Positions 55,441-63,878 of a DNA stretch of 64,000 bases are shown piece after piece. The notes beneath the pieces were generated by a model that worked only from the letters and a program-made list of their open reading frames with translations, made no database searches and was not told the origin of the DNA. Location: positions 372,001-436,000 of the forward strand of contig NZ_AHKF01000018.1 of NCBI RefSeq assembly GCF_000252125.1, in the 5' to 3' direction. A program made the translations under genes and the position numbers. Numbering within the stretch: the stretch's first letter is position 1; every line of letters begins with the position of its first letter. Source of the DNA: Flavobacterium frigoris PS1 (GTDB lineage Bacteria > Bacteroidota > Bacteroidia > Flavobacteriales > Flavobacteriaceae).

Positions 55441-55781
55441 TTTCCAGAATAAGTTACTTTTTAGAAGTTATAAAAACACATTTTTATTTTAGCCCTGATC
55501 AAGCCGATATCCTCGTAGCGCAGCGTAGAGATAAAGGGGAGAGCAGGAAGATTAGCTCCTCAATAGCGAAATCGTTCTGCTCCTAAAAATAAAGAGCGCA
55601 GTTTGCAAATATTTCCACCTAATAGCTTCGCTAACAGATTTACAATTCCTTTACCATTCAATAAACTTTTAGTAATTGAATGAATGTTCGATTATTTTCT
55701 TTTGATAATACTTTTACGACTTAATGATTGGCCGCTAATTGTGGGTTTTTAGTAGGCTGTAAAATGTAATAATATAGAATA
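55441..55781. other. Spacer with REP-like copy C and no gene
   Basis: The first part holds a diverged REP-like repeat (55491-55560) with a few more related bases up to about 55595. The rest has no recognisable feature. Confidence 0.45.
55491..55560. repeat. Flavobacterium REP-like intergenic repeat, copy C
   Basis: It starts AGCCCTGATCAAGCCGATATCC and ends GAGAGCAGGAAGATTAGCTCCT, sharing the AGCCCTGAT start and the (A)GCAGGA...TAGCTCCT end with copy A at 18.6 kb. The centre is different and lacks a strong hairpin. Confidence 0.55.
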
Positions 55782-57035
55782 ATGAAAAAAGTAATAGTGG
55801 TTTCGGTTGTATTTATTTCCATCGCTTTGCATGCGCAAGAAATGGTAAAAAAGCAAGGGGTAAAAAAAGTAGTGATGATTTTAGTAGATGGTATTGCGAC
55901 AGACCAATTCTACAAAGCAAATACAAGTTCTATAGATGCGATGACAAAAACAGGTGCTTTTTCGGAAGCCTATGTTGGCGGAATTAAAGGCGGCTACTCA
56001 GAAACACCAACCATATCTGCTGTGGGGTACAATAGTATGTTAACAGGAACTTGGTCTAACAAACACAATGTGCTCGACAATGCTATAGGAGCTCCCAATT
56101 ATAATTATCCAACAATTTTCAGAGTGTTCAAGGATGCTTATCCAAACAAAACAACGGCTATCTATTCATCATGGCTGGATAACAGAACAAAGTTAGTAGG
56201 AGAAGGATTGCCACAAACGAATAACATTAAAATGGACTATCATTTTGATGGATTAGAATTAGATACAGAGAAATACCCTCATGATAGTGTAAAGAAATAC
56301 TTGAAAAGAATTGATGCCGAAGTGGCCAGAGAAGCGGCAAATAATATCTATGAAACGGGTCCCGATTTGTCATGGGTGTATTTAGAACATAGCGACGATA
56401 TGGGACACCTATATGGTGACAGTCAGGAATTTTATAGTACGGTTGCTTACGAAGATGCCTTGATAGGTTTAATTGCCGATGCGGTAAAATTAAGAGAGAA
56501 AGAAACAGGGGAGGAGTGGTTAGTTATTGTAACTACAGATCATGGTAGAATGCCAACAGATGGGAAGCATCACGGATGGCAATCCTACCGTGAAAGAAGT
56601 ACATGGGTAGCTTTAAATAAACCTATTACAAATGACTATTTTAAAAATAATAAAGTGGCCATTGTGGATATATTCCCTACAATATGTGATTTTATGGATA
56701 TTCAGATACCCATAGAAACAGCTTATGAACTCGATGGAATTTCCCTTACCCAAAAAGTAGATATTTATGATTTGGAAGGTTTTTGTTTTAATGAAAAATA
56801 CTTGAAACTAAAGTGGTTGACAGTAGCTAAAGAAACTGAAAAAGCAAAAATATTTGTGAGCTATACTAATTATAAAAAAGAAGGTAAAAAAGACACCTAC
56901 ACACTTATAGGCGAAACGGATATTCAAGATAAGGAGTTTAACATCAAGGTGAAGCCGAACAAAGCGTTTAAATACATGAAAATTGTGATGCAAACTAAAA
57001 ATCAGATTAGTAACACTTGGGTGAAAGTAAACTAA
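55782..57035 (+). CDS. Secreted type I phosphodiesterase / alkaline-phosphatase-superfamily protein
   Basis: This 417-aa protein has a signal peptide (about residues 1-18, ending ALHAQ). Its metal-dependent phosphatase/pyrophosphatase fold shows VVMILVDGIATDQF at the first metal site, the nucleophile region GYSETPTISAVGYNSML, and VTTDHGRMPTDGKHHGW at the C-terminal metal sites. Members hydrolyse phosphodiester or pyrophosphate bonds of nucleotides and related substrates in the periplasm. The exact substrate is unknown. An immunoglobulin-like C-terminal tail of about 80 residues follows the catalytic part. Confidence 0.87.
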   Translation: MKKVIVVSVVFISIALHAQEMVKKQGVKKVVMILVDGIATDQFYKANTSSIDAMTKTGAFSEAYVGGIKGGYSETPTISAVGYNSMLTGTWSNKHNVLDNAIGAPNYNYPTIFRVFKDAYPNKTTAIYSSWLDNRTKLVGEGLPQTNNIKMDYHFDGLELDTEKYPHDSVKKYLKRIDAEVAREAANNIYETGPDLSWVYLEHSDDMGHLYGDSQEFYSTVAYEDALIGLIADAVKLREKETGEEWLVIVTTDHGRMPTDGKHHGWQSYRERSTWVALNKPITNDYFKNNKVAIVDIFPTICDFMDIQIPIETAYELDGISLTQKVDIYDLEGFCFNEKYLKLKWLTVAKETEKAKIFVSYTNYKKEGKKDTYTLIGETDIQDKEFNIKVKPNKAFKYMKIVMQTKNQISNTWVKVN

Positions 57036-57167
57036 AAAAGAGACTCGATATAAGGAGCAGATTGATTTTCTGTATCGGAAAAATCCGTAAATAAAGTATA
57101 TTTACTGTAACAGATTTTTGATTCTACAGTCTTATAGTAGAACCTATTGTTACTAAAAAATATAGAT

Positions 57168-58472
57168 ATGAAAAGAATTGTATTAAGTGGTCTTGTCCTT
57201 TGTTCTGGATTGATGGTTCAGGCACAGTCTATCAATAAAATTATAAATATTGATAAAGTTACTGAAATCGAAACAGTGCTTGCAGCAGATGATATGCAGG
57301 GGCGTCGCGCTTTTACGCCAGGAATCGACAAAGCGTCGGGTTATATTGAGTCGCAATTCAAGAAAATAGGCTTGCAAACGTATAACGGCGCTAAGGATTA
57401 CAAACAGGAATTTGAGATGACGGAGGCCAAAAGAAAAAGTCTAGAAGTAACGATTGACGGTAAGGCTATTGATGCCGGATCGATGATTTCGTTCTCGTAC
57501 CAACCTCAAGTTTCTTTTACGGAGAATAGTCCTGTGGCAGTGGTGAATATTAGAGCTGGAGATCCTTTTGGACCTAAGTTTTATGAGTACTACCAAAGCG
57601 ATAAAAATCTCCTTGTTCTTGTGGATGATTCGTTTAGAAAAGTAATTCCAAATATCCAACACATGGGGCAAATGGCGGCGACACCAGGGAAAAACACGGT
57701 GGTGTTTGTTTTTGGTCCAACGGAAGCGACTAATTTCTCTATTGAAGCAACGAATACGATTACAGCTCAAAAATTAAATAATGTGGTTGGGGTTTTGAAA
57801 GGGAAAAGCAAACCCAACGAATATGTAATTTTTTCAGGACATTATGACCATCTTGGCGTTGGTTCTCCAGAAGAAGGGGAACAACACGATGCTACTGACT
57901 CTATTTATAATGGTGCCAATGATGATGCTGCGGGAACAACTGCTGTAATGCTGCTGGCGGAGTATTTTAAAAAGATGAATAATAACGAGCGTTCTATCAT
58001 ATTTACGGCTTTTGTAGCCGAAGAATTGGGTGGTTATGGAGCGAAATATTTTTCGAAACAATTAGACCCAGCACAAGTGATGGCGATGTTCAATCTTGAA
58101 ATGATAGGAACCGAATCGAAATGGGGGAAAAACTCGGCATACATTACCGGTTTTGAGAAATCGAGTATGGGAGAAATTTTACAGAAAAACTTAGAAGGAT
58201 CACAATTTAAGTTCTATCCTGATCCGTATACGGAGCAACAATTGTTTTATAGATCTGATAACGCGACATTAGCAAGACTAGGTGTTCCTGCACATACAAT
58301 TTCGACATCTAAAATGGATAGCGAACCCAATTATCATAAAGCAAGTGATGAGATAGGGACTTTAGACATGAATAACATGACCGAAATCATTAAAGCCATA
58401 GCGATTAGTTCATCTACAATCATCAGTGGAAAAGACACACCAACAAGAGTGGATACCGCAAAGTTGAAGTAA
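57168..58472 (+). CDS. M28-family zinc peptidase, secreted
   Basis: This 434-aa protein has a signal peptide from the ATG at 57168 (MKRIVLSGLVLCSGLMVQAQ). The upstream ATG at 57147 adds seven residues before the signal and is less likely. M28 motifs are FSGHYDHLGVG, NGANDDAAGT and FVAEELGGYGAKYF. The metal ligands His, Asp, Glu and Asp are present. It differs from the shorter M28 lipoprotein at 45.8 kb and may be preceded by a PA-like insert (about residues 85-200). A terminator follows. Confidence 0.92.
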   Translation: MKRIVLSGLVLCSGLMVQAQSINKIINIDKVTEIETVLAADDMQGRRAFTPGIDKASGYIESQFKKIGLQTYNGAKDYKQEFEMTEAKRKSLEVTIDGKAIDAGSMISFSYQPQVSFTENSPVAVVNIRAGDPFGPKFYEYYQSDKNLLVLVDDSFRKVIPNIQHMGQMAATPGKNTVVFVFGPTEATNFSIEATNTITAQKLNNVVGVLKGKSKPNEYVIFSGHYDHLGVGSPEEGEQHDATDSIYNGANDDAAGTTAVMLLAEYFKKMNNNERSIIFTAFVAEELGGYGAKYFSKQLDPAQVMAMFNLEMIGTESKWGKNSAYITGFEKSSMGEILQKNLEGSQFKFYPDPYTEQQLFYRSDNATLARLGVPAHTISTSKMDSEPNYHKASDEIGTLDMNNMTEIIKAIAISSSTIISGKDTPTRVDTAKLK

Positions 58473-58847
58473 GTATTTCTTGAAAGCTTGATTCTAGGTT
58501 TTACCGTAGACTCACAGATTTTTTTATAAATCGATGTTTCAATGTGCTTTAAAAGAATAAAGGGTGCTATTTTTACATAATTGTTGTGAAAGATAGCACC
58601 CTTTTTTATTGGAATAAATCGAAATTGATTAATTGAATTCGACTTGTACTTTGTACTTTTTAGAACTCACAATTGATTCTATTGACCCAAAAGAAGCTAT
58701 ACTTCTATGTTCTTCTCTTTCTTTTCTCAAAGCGATTTGTTTTAATGCATTATTGTTTTTTATGAAAAAATGGTAATAATAGGCTTAGTTTTTTTACCAC
58801 ATAGAGATATAGCCAGTATTGTATTTAAAAAGAATTTCAAAGCAGTT
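58473..58847. other. Spacer after the M28 gene
   Basis: It contains the terminator at 58560-58606. On the minus strand an open stretch ending at 58629 reads NNALKQIALRKEREEHRSIA and further, which may be another piece of the decayed sensor kinase to the right. I cannot identify it with confidence. Confidence 0.4.
58560..58606 (+). terminator. Terminator after the M28 peptidase gene
   Basis: A perfect 11-bp stem AAGGGTGCTAT / ATAGCACCCTT with a 22-base loop is followed by a T-run. Confidence 0.75.
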
Positions 58848-59510
58848 TCACTTTTCACATAGTCCAGCTCTGCTAAGATAAGATTGTTCTTTTTCAGAAA
58901 CTAAAAGTTTAGAAATCAATAGTTCGATTTTTTTGTTGATAGGTTTAAAAATAAAGAGAAATTCTACTAAAAAAACAAGAAGTGTAAAGCCTTAAAGCGC
59001 ATATTCAGTATTGCGCTGCAGTGTTACTTTTTTAGTGCTTCTACTTGATATTGGCTGACTATTTTATTCGTTTTTGAAAGAAAGATTCCTTCATTATCAA
59101 GAATATTTTGGACTATTTCTTGGTTATTTTCTCTAGTATTGTTTTTTAATAATAAGTTGGTTGCACGATCAATACTATCAGAATTAGCTTTAATTTCTGC
59201 AAATAACTGGATTAGTTCCTGACTTTTTACTTTTGGAAAATTAAGACCGTCATTCCCGTTTTCTTAGGCATAATACGTAGATTTCCAAAGTGAAACCGTT
59301 TCCTTTATGTTAGGGATTTCTTGATTTTTTTTAAGTGCATCAGAAACTAAGTTTAAGATTAGCACTTCTTTTACTATCTTCTGACTCAACATTCGTTGGT
59401 TCTCGGAAATGTTGATCAATCTTGAATCACTAAGTTGACTATTCAGATTGTATCAGTAATTGAATAAGCAATACCGTTATAGCAATTGTTATCAAAGCAA
59501 AAAGATACAT
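58848..59510 (-). pseudogene. Decayed sensor histidine kinase with PilJ-type sensor domain (kinase core missing)
   Basis: From ATG 59510 the minus strand reads MYLFALITIAITVLLIQLL (first membrane helix). After a frameshift it continues SQLSDSRLINISENQRMLSQ, the hallmark of the PilJ/type IV pili methyl-accepting sensor domain. The domain runs about 150 codons with one in-frame TAA (after WKSTYYA). A second frameshift in an A-run and another stop lead into GFTLLVFLVEFLFIFKPINK, the second membrane helix, ending at TGA 58848-58850. At least four lesions are visible. In intact relatives a histidine kinase or adenylate cyclase follows; here that part is gone. Confidence 0.75.
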
Positions 59511-59578
59511 TTGCTTTAATTTTATGAAATTAAGATTTTCGTTAGATTGCTTGATCTTTTTTTTATGTAAAAATCAAA

Positions 59579-60166
59579 TTACAATCCAATAGCTTCTTTT
59601 ATCAATTGAAGATTTGAATCGCTATAGCTGATTTTTAAGGCTTGCTGATGCCCTTTGTCAGACATTTTATTCCAGGTTTTTAAAATAATATTTTTCATTT
59701 TTTCCCTGTCGTGTTTTTGCACGAATGGATCTAAATAAAATTCTAAAAAAACCAAACAAATAACATCTTCTAAAAGTTGCGTTCCTTCATCTTTTTTAAG
59801 GAGTTTTTTCTCGATTAAAAATGAAACTCGAGCTATAAAATCAGATTCATAACCCGCTTTTTCTAAAATAGCAGCGGTAGTTTGAGCATGAAATTTTTTT
59901 AAATCTTCACGCCATTTTAAATAACCCACTCGATCCATTGGATAGCTTTCTCGTGCTATTTTCCATCTGCAGATGTGCTGCGCTTTAGAAGCAATTTGTA
60001 CTTCCTCTGAAGCATCAGGATGAAATTCCATCAATTTTTTATACATTCTATCCGAATATAATAACTCTTTTGGATAGCTCTTGGATTGGTATGTTTCGCT
60101 GTTTGGGTCTTGTGCATTTTCGGCATCAATTAACTCACTAGCTATGTAAAATGGTGTTTTTGTCAT
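59579..60166 (-). CDS. DUF4202 family protein
   Basis: This 195-aa soluble protein has the DUF4202 pattern: SYPKELLYSDRMYKKLMEF, AQHICRWKIARESYPM and GYLKWREDLKKFHA with conserved His/Cys/Trp. The family function is not established; it is often found near nitrate/nitrite assimilation or glutamate genes. Here its neighbour upstream is a decayed nirD, which fits that association. Confidence 0.85.
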   Translation of the reverse strand: MTKTPFYIASELIDAENAQDPNSETYQSKSYPKELLYSDRMYKKLMEFHPDASEEVQIASKAQHICRWKIARESYPMDRVGYLKWREDLKKFHAQTTAAILEKAGYESDFIARVSFLIEKKLLKKDEGTQLLEDVICLVFLEFYLDPFVQKHDREKMKNIILKTWNKMSDKGHQQALKISYSDSNLQLIKEAIGL

Positions 60167-60196
60167 GGGGTAAAGTGTATGTTCAAAGATACATAT

Positions 60197-60468
60197 TTAT
60201 TCTAAAAAGCCTATGAATACTTCCTCAGCAATAACTCTTGCGAGATAAGTAGCAATGGATTATTCTTCTCCATTTAAATTTGATCCGTCTACAAGTGAAA
60301 ATATTTTCTTGTGCATAGGGCAGGTAATTTTAGTTGCATTTTCAACCAATCCCGTCGTTCCTCTCGATAAAACCATTTCCATTTTATGCGACATTCATTT
60401 TGATAAGCGTACCATTCAGTCTTTCTTTCGAAATTAAAAACAGCAATTTGTTTGTCGTTGTATTTTAG
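60197..60468 (-). pseudogene. nirD: Decayed nitrite reductase small subunit (Rieske NirD)
   Basis: On the minus strand one frame reads LKYNDKQIAVFNFERKTEWY then AYQNEC. After a one-base deletion (TGTCGCAT where TGTCCGCAT, i.e. CPH, is expected) the next frame reads HKMEMVLSRGTTGLVENATK then ITCPMHKKIFSLVDG. It then meets a TAA and continues SIATYLARVIAEEVFIGFLE to a stop at 60197. This follows NirD closely, including the second Rieske pair C-P-M-H. The N-terminus is truncated by an upstream stop. Frameshift, nonsense and truncation together make it non-functional. Confidence 0.8.
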
Positions 60469-60519
60469 ACCTTAAAAGATAGAGGTGATAATTTAAAAAC
60501 GAAAATAATCTAAATGGAA

Positions 60520-60583
60520 AAGACCGCAAATTCGCAAACTAAATAAATCGGGGATACTACTTAATTTTCGAATTTGCGGTCTT
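60520..60583 (-). terminator. Long hairpin terminator after the arsenic operon
   Basis: A perfect 15-bp stem AAGACCGCAAATTCG / CGAATTTGCGGTCTT encloses a 34-base loop and is followed on the minus strand by TTTT. It begins 36 bp after the arsB stop. Confidence 0.65.
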
Positions 60584-60618
60584 AAATGTTAAAGGACGTT
60601 ATAGTAATCTAATAAAAA

Positions 60619-61689
60619 CTATGTTGCTGAAGGATAGTATTTTTTTCTGAACCAAAATGCTACGTTTACCAAGGCAATTAAAGCGGGAACTTCTACTAAT
60701 GGTCCTATAACTCCTGCAAATGCCTGTCCGCTATTGATACCAAAAACGCCAATGGCTACTGCAATCGCTAATTCAAAATTATTTCCTGTTGCTGTAAAGG
60801 CAATGGCGGTGCTTTTAGAATAATCGGCACCAAAATATTTCCCTGTGAAAAAGCTAATGACAAACATGATTGTAAAGTAAATCACGAGTGGAATTGCGAT
60901 ACGAATGACATCCATTGGAATTTGTACGATTAGTTCTCCTTTTAGACTGAACATAAGTACAATGGTAAATAGTAAAGCGATTAAGGTAATTGGAGAAATA
61001 AATGGAACGTATTTATTTTGAAACCAATTTTCTCCCTTTAAATTAATAAGAGCGTATCTACTGATTATTCCTAGTGCAAAAGGAATTCCTAAATAGATTC
61101 CTACGCTCTCTGCAATTTGTCCAATACTAATGTTGACTTCAAAACCGCTGTAGCCAAAATAGGGTGGAAGTACTGTAATGAAAATATAGGCATAAACACT
61201 ATAAAGTAATACTTGAAAAATACTGTTCAACGCGATCAAGCCTGCCGCATATTCTCTGTCTCCATCAGCAAGATCATTCCAAACCACCACCATAGCGATG
61301 CAACGGGCAAGTCCAATAAGAATGACTCCTATCATGTATTCAGGATAGCCGTTTAGGAAAAACAAAGCCAGCAAGAACATAAGGATCGGACCTATAACCC
61401 AATTCAGTAAAAGAGATGCTCCTAATACTTTTGTGTTTTTAAACACTTCTCCCATTTGCTCGTATTTTACTTTAGCGAGTGGGGGATACATCATCAATAT
61501 TAATCCTATCGCCAACGGAATATTTGTTGTTCCGCTTGAGAATGAGTTGATGAGATTTCCACTAGATGGAATAAAATTTCCAATAGCAATTCCCAATGCC
61601 ATAGCCAGGAAGATCCAAAGAGTTAAGTAACTATCTAAGAAGCCTAATTTTTTTCTTTCCGCTACTGGAGCACAATTGTTTGCCGACAT
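60619..61689 (-). CDS. arsB: ACR3-family arsenite efflux permease
   Basis: This 356-aa permease has ten hydrophobic helices and the conserved ACR3 motif [20 protein letters not shown] with its essential Cys, plus [19 protein letters not shown]. It extrudes arsenite or antimonite using the proton gradient. It is the last gene of the ars operon, three bases after the arsenate-reductase-type gene. Confidence 0.94.
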   Translation of the reverse strand: MSANNCAPVAERKKLGFLDSYLTLWIFLAMALGIAIGNFIPSSGNLINSFSSGTTNIPLAIGLILMMYPPLAKVKYEQMGEVFKNTKVLGASLLLNWVIGPILMFLLALFFLNGYPEYMIGVILIGLARCIAMVVVWNDLADGDREYAAGLIALNSIFQVLLYSVYAYIFITVLPPYFGYSGFEVNISIGQIAESVGIYLGIPFALGIISRYALINLKGENWFQNKYVPFISPITLIALLFTIVLMFSLKGELIVQIPMDVIRIAIPLVIYFTIMFVISFFTGKYFGADYSKSTAIAFTATGNNFELAIAVAIGVFGINSGQAFAGVIGPLVEVPALIALVNVAFWFRKKYYPSAT

Positions 61690-61691
61690 AT

Positions 61692-62324
61692 TTATTTTTT
61701 AATTTGTGAGAATACATAAAAGAGCTCAGTAGCAATTTGCATGCTTCTTTCGTGGTACTTTTCTTCTTGTTGAGGTGTATTATCAAAAGCTTTTGGATCT
61801 TCAAAAGTGATTGGAATCCTTTTTTCGGCACCAGCAATAAATGGGCAACCGCTGTCAGCACTAGAACAAGTTAAAATCGCTGCAAACTCCCCTTGTGGGT
61901 TAAAATCGTCATCATAAGTTTTAGAAAAACCAATAATAGGATGTTCGTTATCCGTATACTTTATACTGTAAATAGGATTGTTCCCTTCAGAAAGGGTTTT
62001 TACTTTAAACCCTGATTTAGCAAGTGTTTGTGCAGCCATTGGGAACAAAGCAGTAGCCTCAGTTCCTCCAGAATAACAAAACACATTACTGAAATTAAAA
62101 TAGGATGCCGCAGTTTGTGCCCATACTTGAGACAAATGACTTCTCCTTGAATTATGTGTGCAGATAAAATTGAGTCTAATCTCTTCTTGATTACCTACTT
62201 TTATTTGGATATAATCAATAAGTGGTTGTAAAATTGCTCTACGCTCTTTTGTAATATCTTCTGGATGAAAAGAAAGAACTTCCTTTTCGATCAGAGAAAA
62301 TATTTTAGTTTTCGATGGTATCAT
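61692..62324 (-). CDS. arsC: Arsenate reductase-like low-molecular-weight phosphatase-fold protein
   Basis: This 210-aa protein has the P-loop CTHNSRRS (Cys-x5-Arg, about residues 50-57) within [18 protein letters not shown]. Length and the N-terminal helical extension are typical of Bacteroidota ArsC-like phosphatases. It reduces arsenate to arsenite for export by the neighbouring pump. A protein-tyrosine-phosphatase activity cannot be excluded from sequence. Additional Cys residues (for example [14 protein letters not shown]) could serve as resolving cysteines. Confidence 0.88.
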   Translation of the reverse strand: MIPSKTKIFSLIEKEVLSFHPEDITKERRAILQPLIDYIQIKVGNQEEIRLNFICTHNSRRSHLSQVWAQTAASYFNFSNVFCYSGGTEATALFPMAAQTLAKSGFKVKTLSEGNNPIYSIKYTDNEHPIIGFSKTYDDDFNPQGEFAAILTCSSADSGCPFIAGAEKRIPITFEDPKAFDNTPQQEEKYHERSMQIATELFYVFSQIKK

Positions 62325-62347
62325 TTTAGGTGTAGTGAATTTTTAGA

Positions 62348-62818
62348 TTAGCAACAACCTCCACCTGGAGTGCAACTATTGTTTTGACCAGGAATTTCGG
62401 ATAATTTGATTTTCTGTTTTTCTTGAGGAATCCCGCATTGGTCCTCTGCAAGACAGGCAGTAAGTTTGTTTATCAAAGTAAACTCTTTACCATTAAAACC
62501 TAAATCGTATTTCCCGATAGTTCCTGCTTGATATTCTACTTCTATTTCATTATTTTCAATACCCAATACTTTTTCGGATAGTTCAATGATATCCAATAAT
62601 TTTGTTGGTTTCAAACGATGTTCAAAGTCATTGGCATCCCATAATTGGAAATTCACCACTGTTTCTGTTCTTACTTTACCACCGCAGTCAATAAAGTTCT
62701 TGGTAATTAAACCCACTTCAGTAACATGAAAGTGTTCTGGTACATAAGTTCCGTTAGGTAGTACAAAAGCAACATTTTCTAATGTGCTCAATTGTTTTTT
62801 AATTTCTGATAGTTTCAT
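62348..62818 (-). CDS. DUF6428 family protein in the arsenic operon
   Basis: This 156-aa protein has the DUF6428 start pattern (LPNGTYVPEHFHVTEVG, about residues 20-36) and a C-terminal Cys-rich tail ending CTPGGGCC. The family is known mainly from ars operons. It may bind arsenite or a metal through the Cys tail, but its role is not established. Confidence 0.82.
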   Translation of the reverse strand: MKLSEIKKQLSTLENVAFVLPNGTYVPEHFHVTEVGLITKNFIDCGGKVRTETVVNFQLWDANDFEHRLKPTKLLDIIELSEKVLGIENNEIEVEYQAGTIGKYDLGFNGKEFTLINKLTACLAEDQCGIPQEKQKIKLSEIPGQNNSCTPGGGCC

Positions 62819-62836
62819 GATTGGTAGTATTAAAAA

Positions 62837-63169
62837 TTAGCAACATTGATTATTCTTATTTTCTAAATAGCTATTTATGTTTTCGAAAAAGCCTTTGATT
62901 TTGGCAAAACCTTCTTCGTTAAGGCAATAACAGATTGCATTTCCTTCGAAATTCCCCTTTATTAGCCCAGCATTTTTTAATTCTTTCAAATGTTGTGAAA
63001 CAGTAGGCTGTGCGAGAGGAAGTTCATTTACAATAGCACCACAAACACAACTATTCACCTTGATAAGATGTTGTATTATAGCAATTCTCGCTGGATGTCC
63101 TATGGCTTTTGCCAAGACCGCCAATTCATTTTGCTCTTCCGTGAAATGTTCTGTTTTAGTGACTCCCAT
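62837..63169 (-). CDS. arsR: ArsR-family metalloregulator
   Basis: This ~110-aa winged-helix repressor starts the ars operon. It has NSCVCGAIVNELPLAQPTVSQ, where the Cys pair lies at the start of the recognition region, as in arsenic-sensing ArsR proteins, and a C-terminal CC. I chose ATG 63169, not the ATG at 63214, because the longer start would place the palindromic operator inside the gene. Confidence 0.92.
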   Translation of the reverse strand: MGVTKTEHFTEEQNELAVLAKAIGHPARIAIIQHLIKVNSCVCGAIVNELPLAQPTVSQHLKELKNAGLIKGNFEGNAICYCLNEEGFAKIKGFFENINSYLENKNNQCC

Positions 63170-63203
63170 CGTTATATATTTATATTGCAATATTACGATA
63201 TAA
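63168..63203 (-). promoter_or_regulatory. Probable ArsR operator
   Basis: A 10-bp inverted repeat (ATCGTTATAT / ATATTACGAT, one mismatch) brackets a perfect palindrome ATATTGCAATAT (63182-63193) directly in front of the arsR ATG. Position and symmetry fit autorepression. Confidence 0.55.
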
Positions 63204-63239
63204 ATCATTGCCACAGAAATATTTTATATTTTATTTACA

Positions 63240-63286
63240 AAAGTTCCAATTGAATCAGACTGGTGTTTGATTCAATTGGAACGATT
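63240..63286 (-). terminator. Hairpin terminator downstream of the HMA-like gene
   Basis: A perfect 15-bp inverted repeat GTTCCAATTGAATCA / TGATTCAATTGGAAC with TTTT on the minus strand. It ends transcription from the 63341-63601 gene before the arsR promoter. Confidence 0.75.
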
Positions 63287-63340
63287 TTAGGAATTGAAGA
63301 TGTTAAATTAGTAGATTTGGATTCTTTTAGATTAGAGATC

Positions 63341-63601
63341 TCATAAAGGAAACGAATCTTTTGGCACGGCATGAAAGCCCACTTTTTTTACTTTATTTTC
63401 AATATCCTCAATCGCCACAACTTTGTTTGTATGAACGGTGAATTCCCTTGGAAAAATTGTGGTGTTTAGGATAACATCAATTATTCCGTCGATTTCTGAG
63501 ATACTGGTTTTTATTTCTGATAGCTCAGCATCTTCTTTGGCATTTGTTCCAAATGTTTTGCCATGGTTTCCTGGAATTACGTTTTTTTCTAATATACCCA
63601 T
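63341..63601 (-). CDS. HMA-like small protein lacking the CxxC motif
   Basis: This 86-aa protein resembles a heavy-metal-associated/ferredoxin-like fold: SEIKTSISEIDGIIDVILN followed by REFTVHTNKVVAIEDIENKV and VKKVGFHAV. The Met/Cys-x-x-Cys metal loop is absent, so classical copper/zinc binding is unlikely. It is transcribed separately upstream of arsR. Function unknown. Confidence 0.65.
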   Translation of the reverse strand: MGILEKNVIPGNHGKTFGTNAKEDAELSEIKTSISEIDGIIDVILNTTIFPREFTVHTNKVVAIEDIENKVKKVGFHAVPKDSFPL

Positions 63602-63775
63602 AGTTTAATTTTTTTTGAGATTATTTCTGTTTTTAAGCTGTTTAAAATTAAGCATTTATTATGGTAGACCTTGAAAAAGAACTACTTTTTTTCTACTTTG
63701 GAATTTTCGACTTAGAAAGAAAATGTAGCACTAATATAAAGTGTCTAAAAATAGTATCAGGAGAAAAGGGAGCTT

Positions 63776-63807
63776 TTAGGAAGAGAAGTAATGACATCTC
63801 TTCCTAA
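63776..63807. repeat. Perfect inverted repeat in spacer
   Basis: TTAGGAAGAGA / TCTCTTCCTAA forms an 11-bp stem with a 10-base loop. A T-run follows only after eight more bases (63815-63819), so it may be a weak terminator or a protein-binding site. Confidence 0.4.
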
Positions 63808-63878
63808 TAACGTCCTTTTTGATTTTGAAATGACTAACTTAGTATATTGTAAATTAATAATTTAAAAATACAAACAAG

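Noticed and set aside
60255..60437. 60-codon ATG frame on the plus strand.
   Set aside because: It is antisense to the nirD relic, which explains its openness.
63661..63807. 48-codon ATG frame starting MVDLEKELLFFYFGIFD.
   Set aside because: No recognisable motif, and its end overlaps a perfect hairpin; probably chance.
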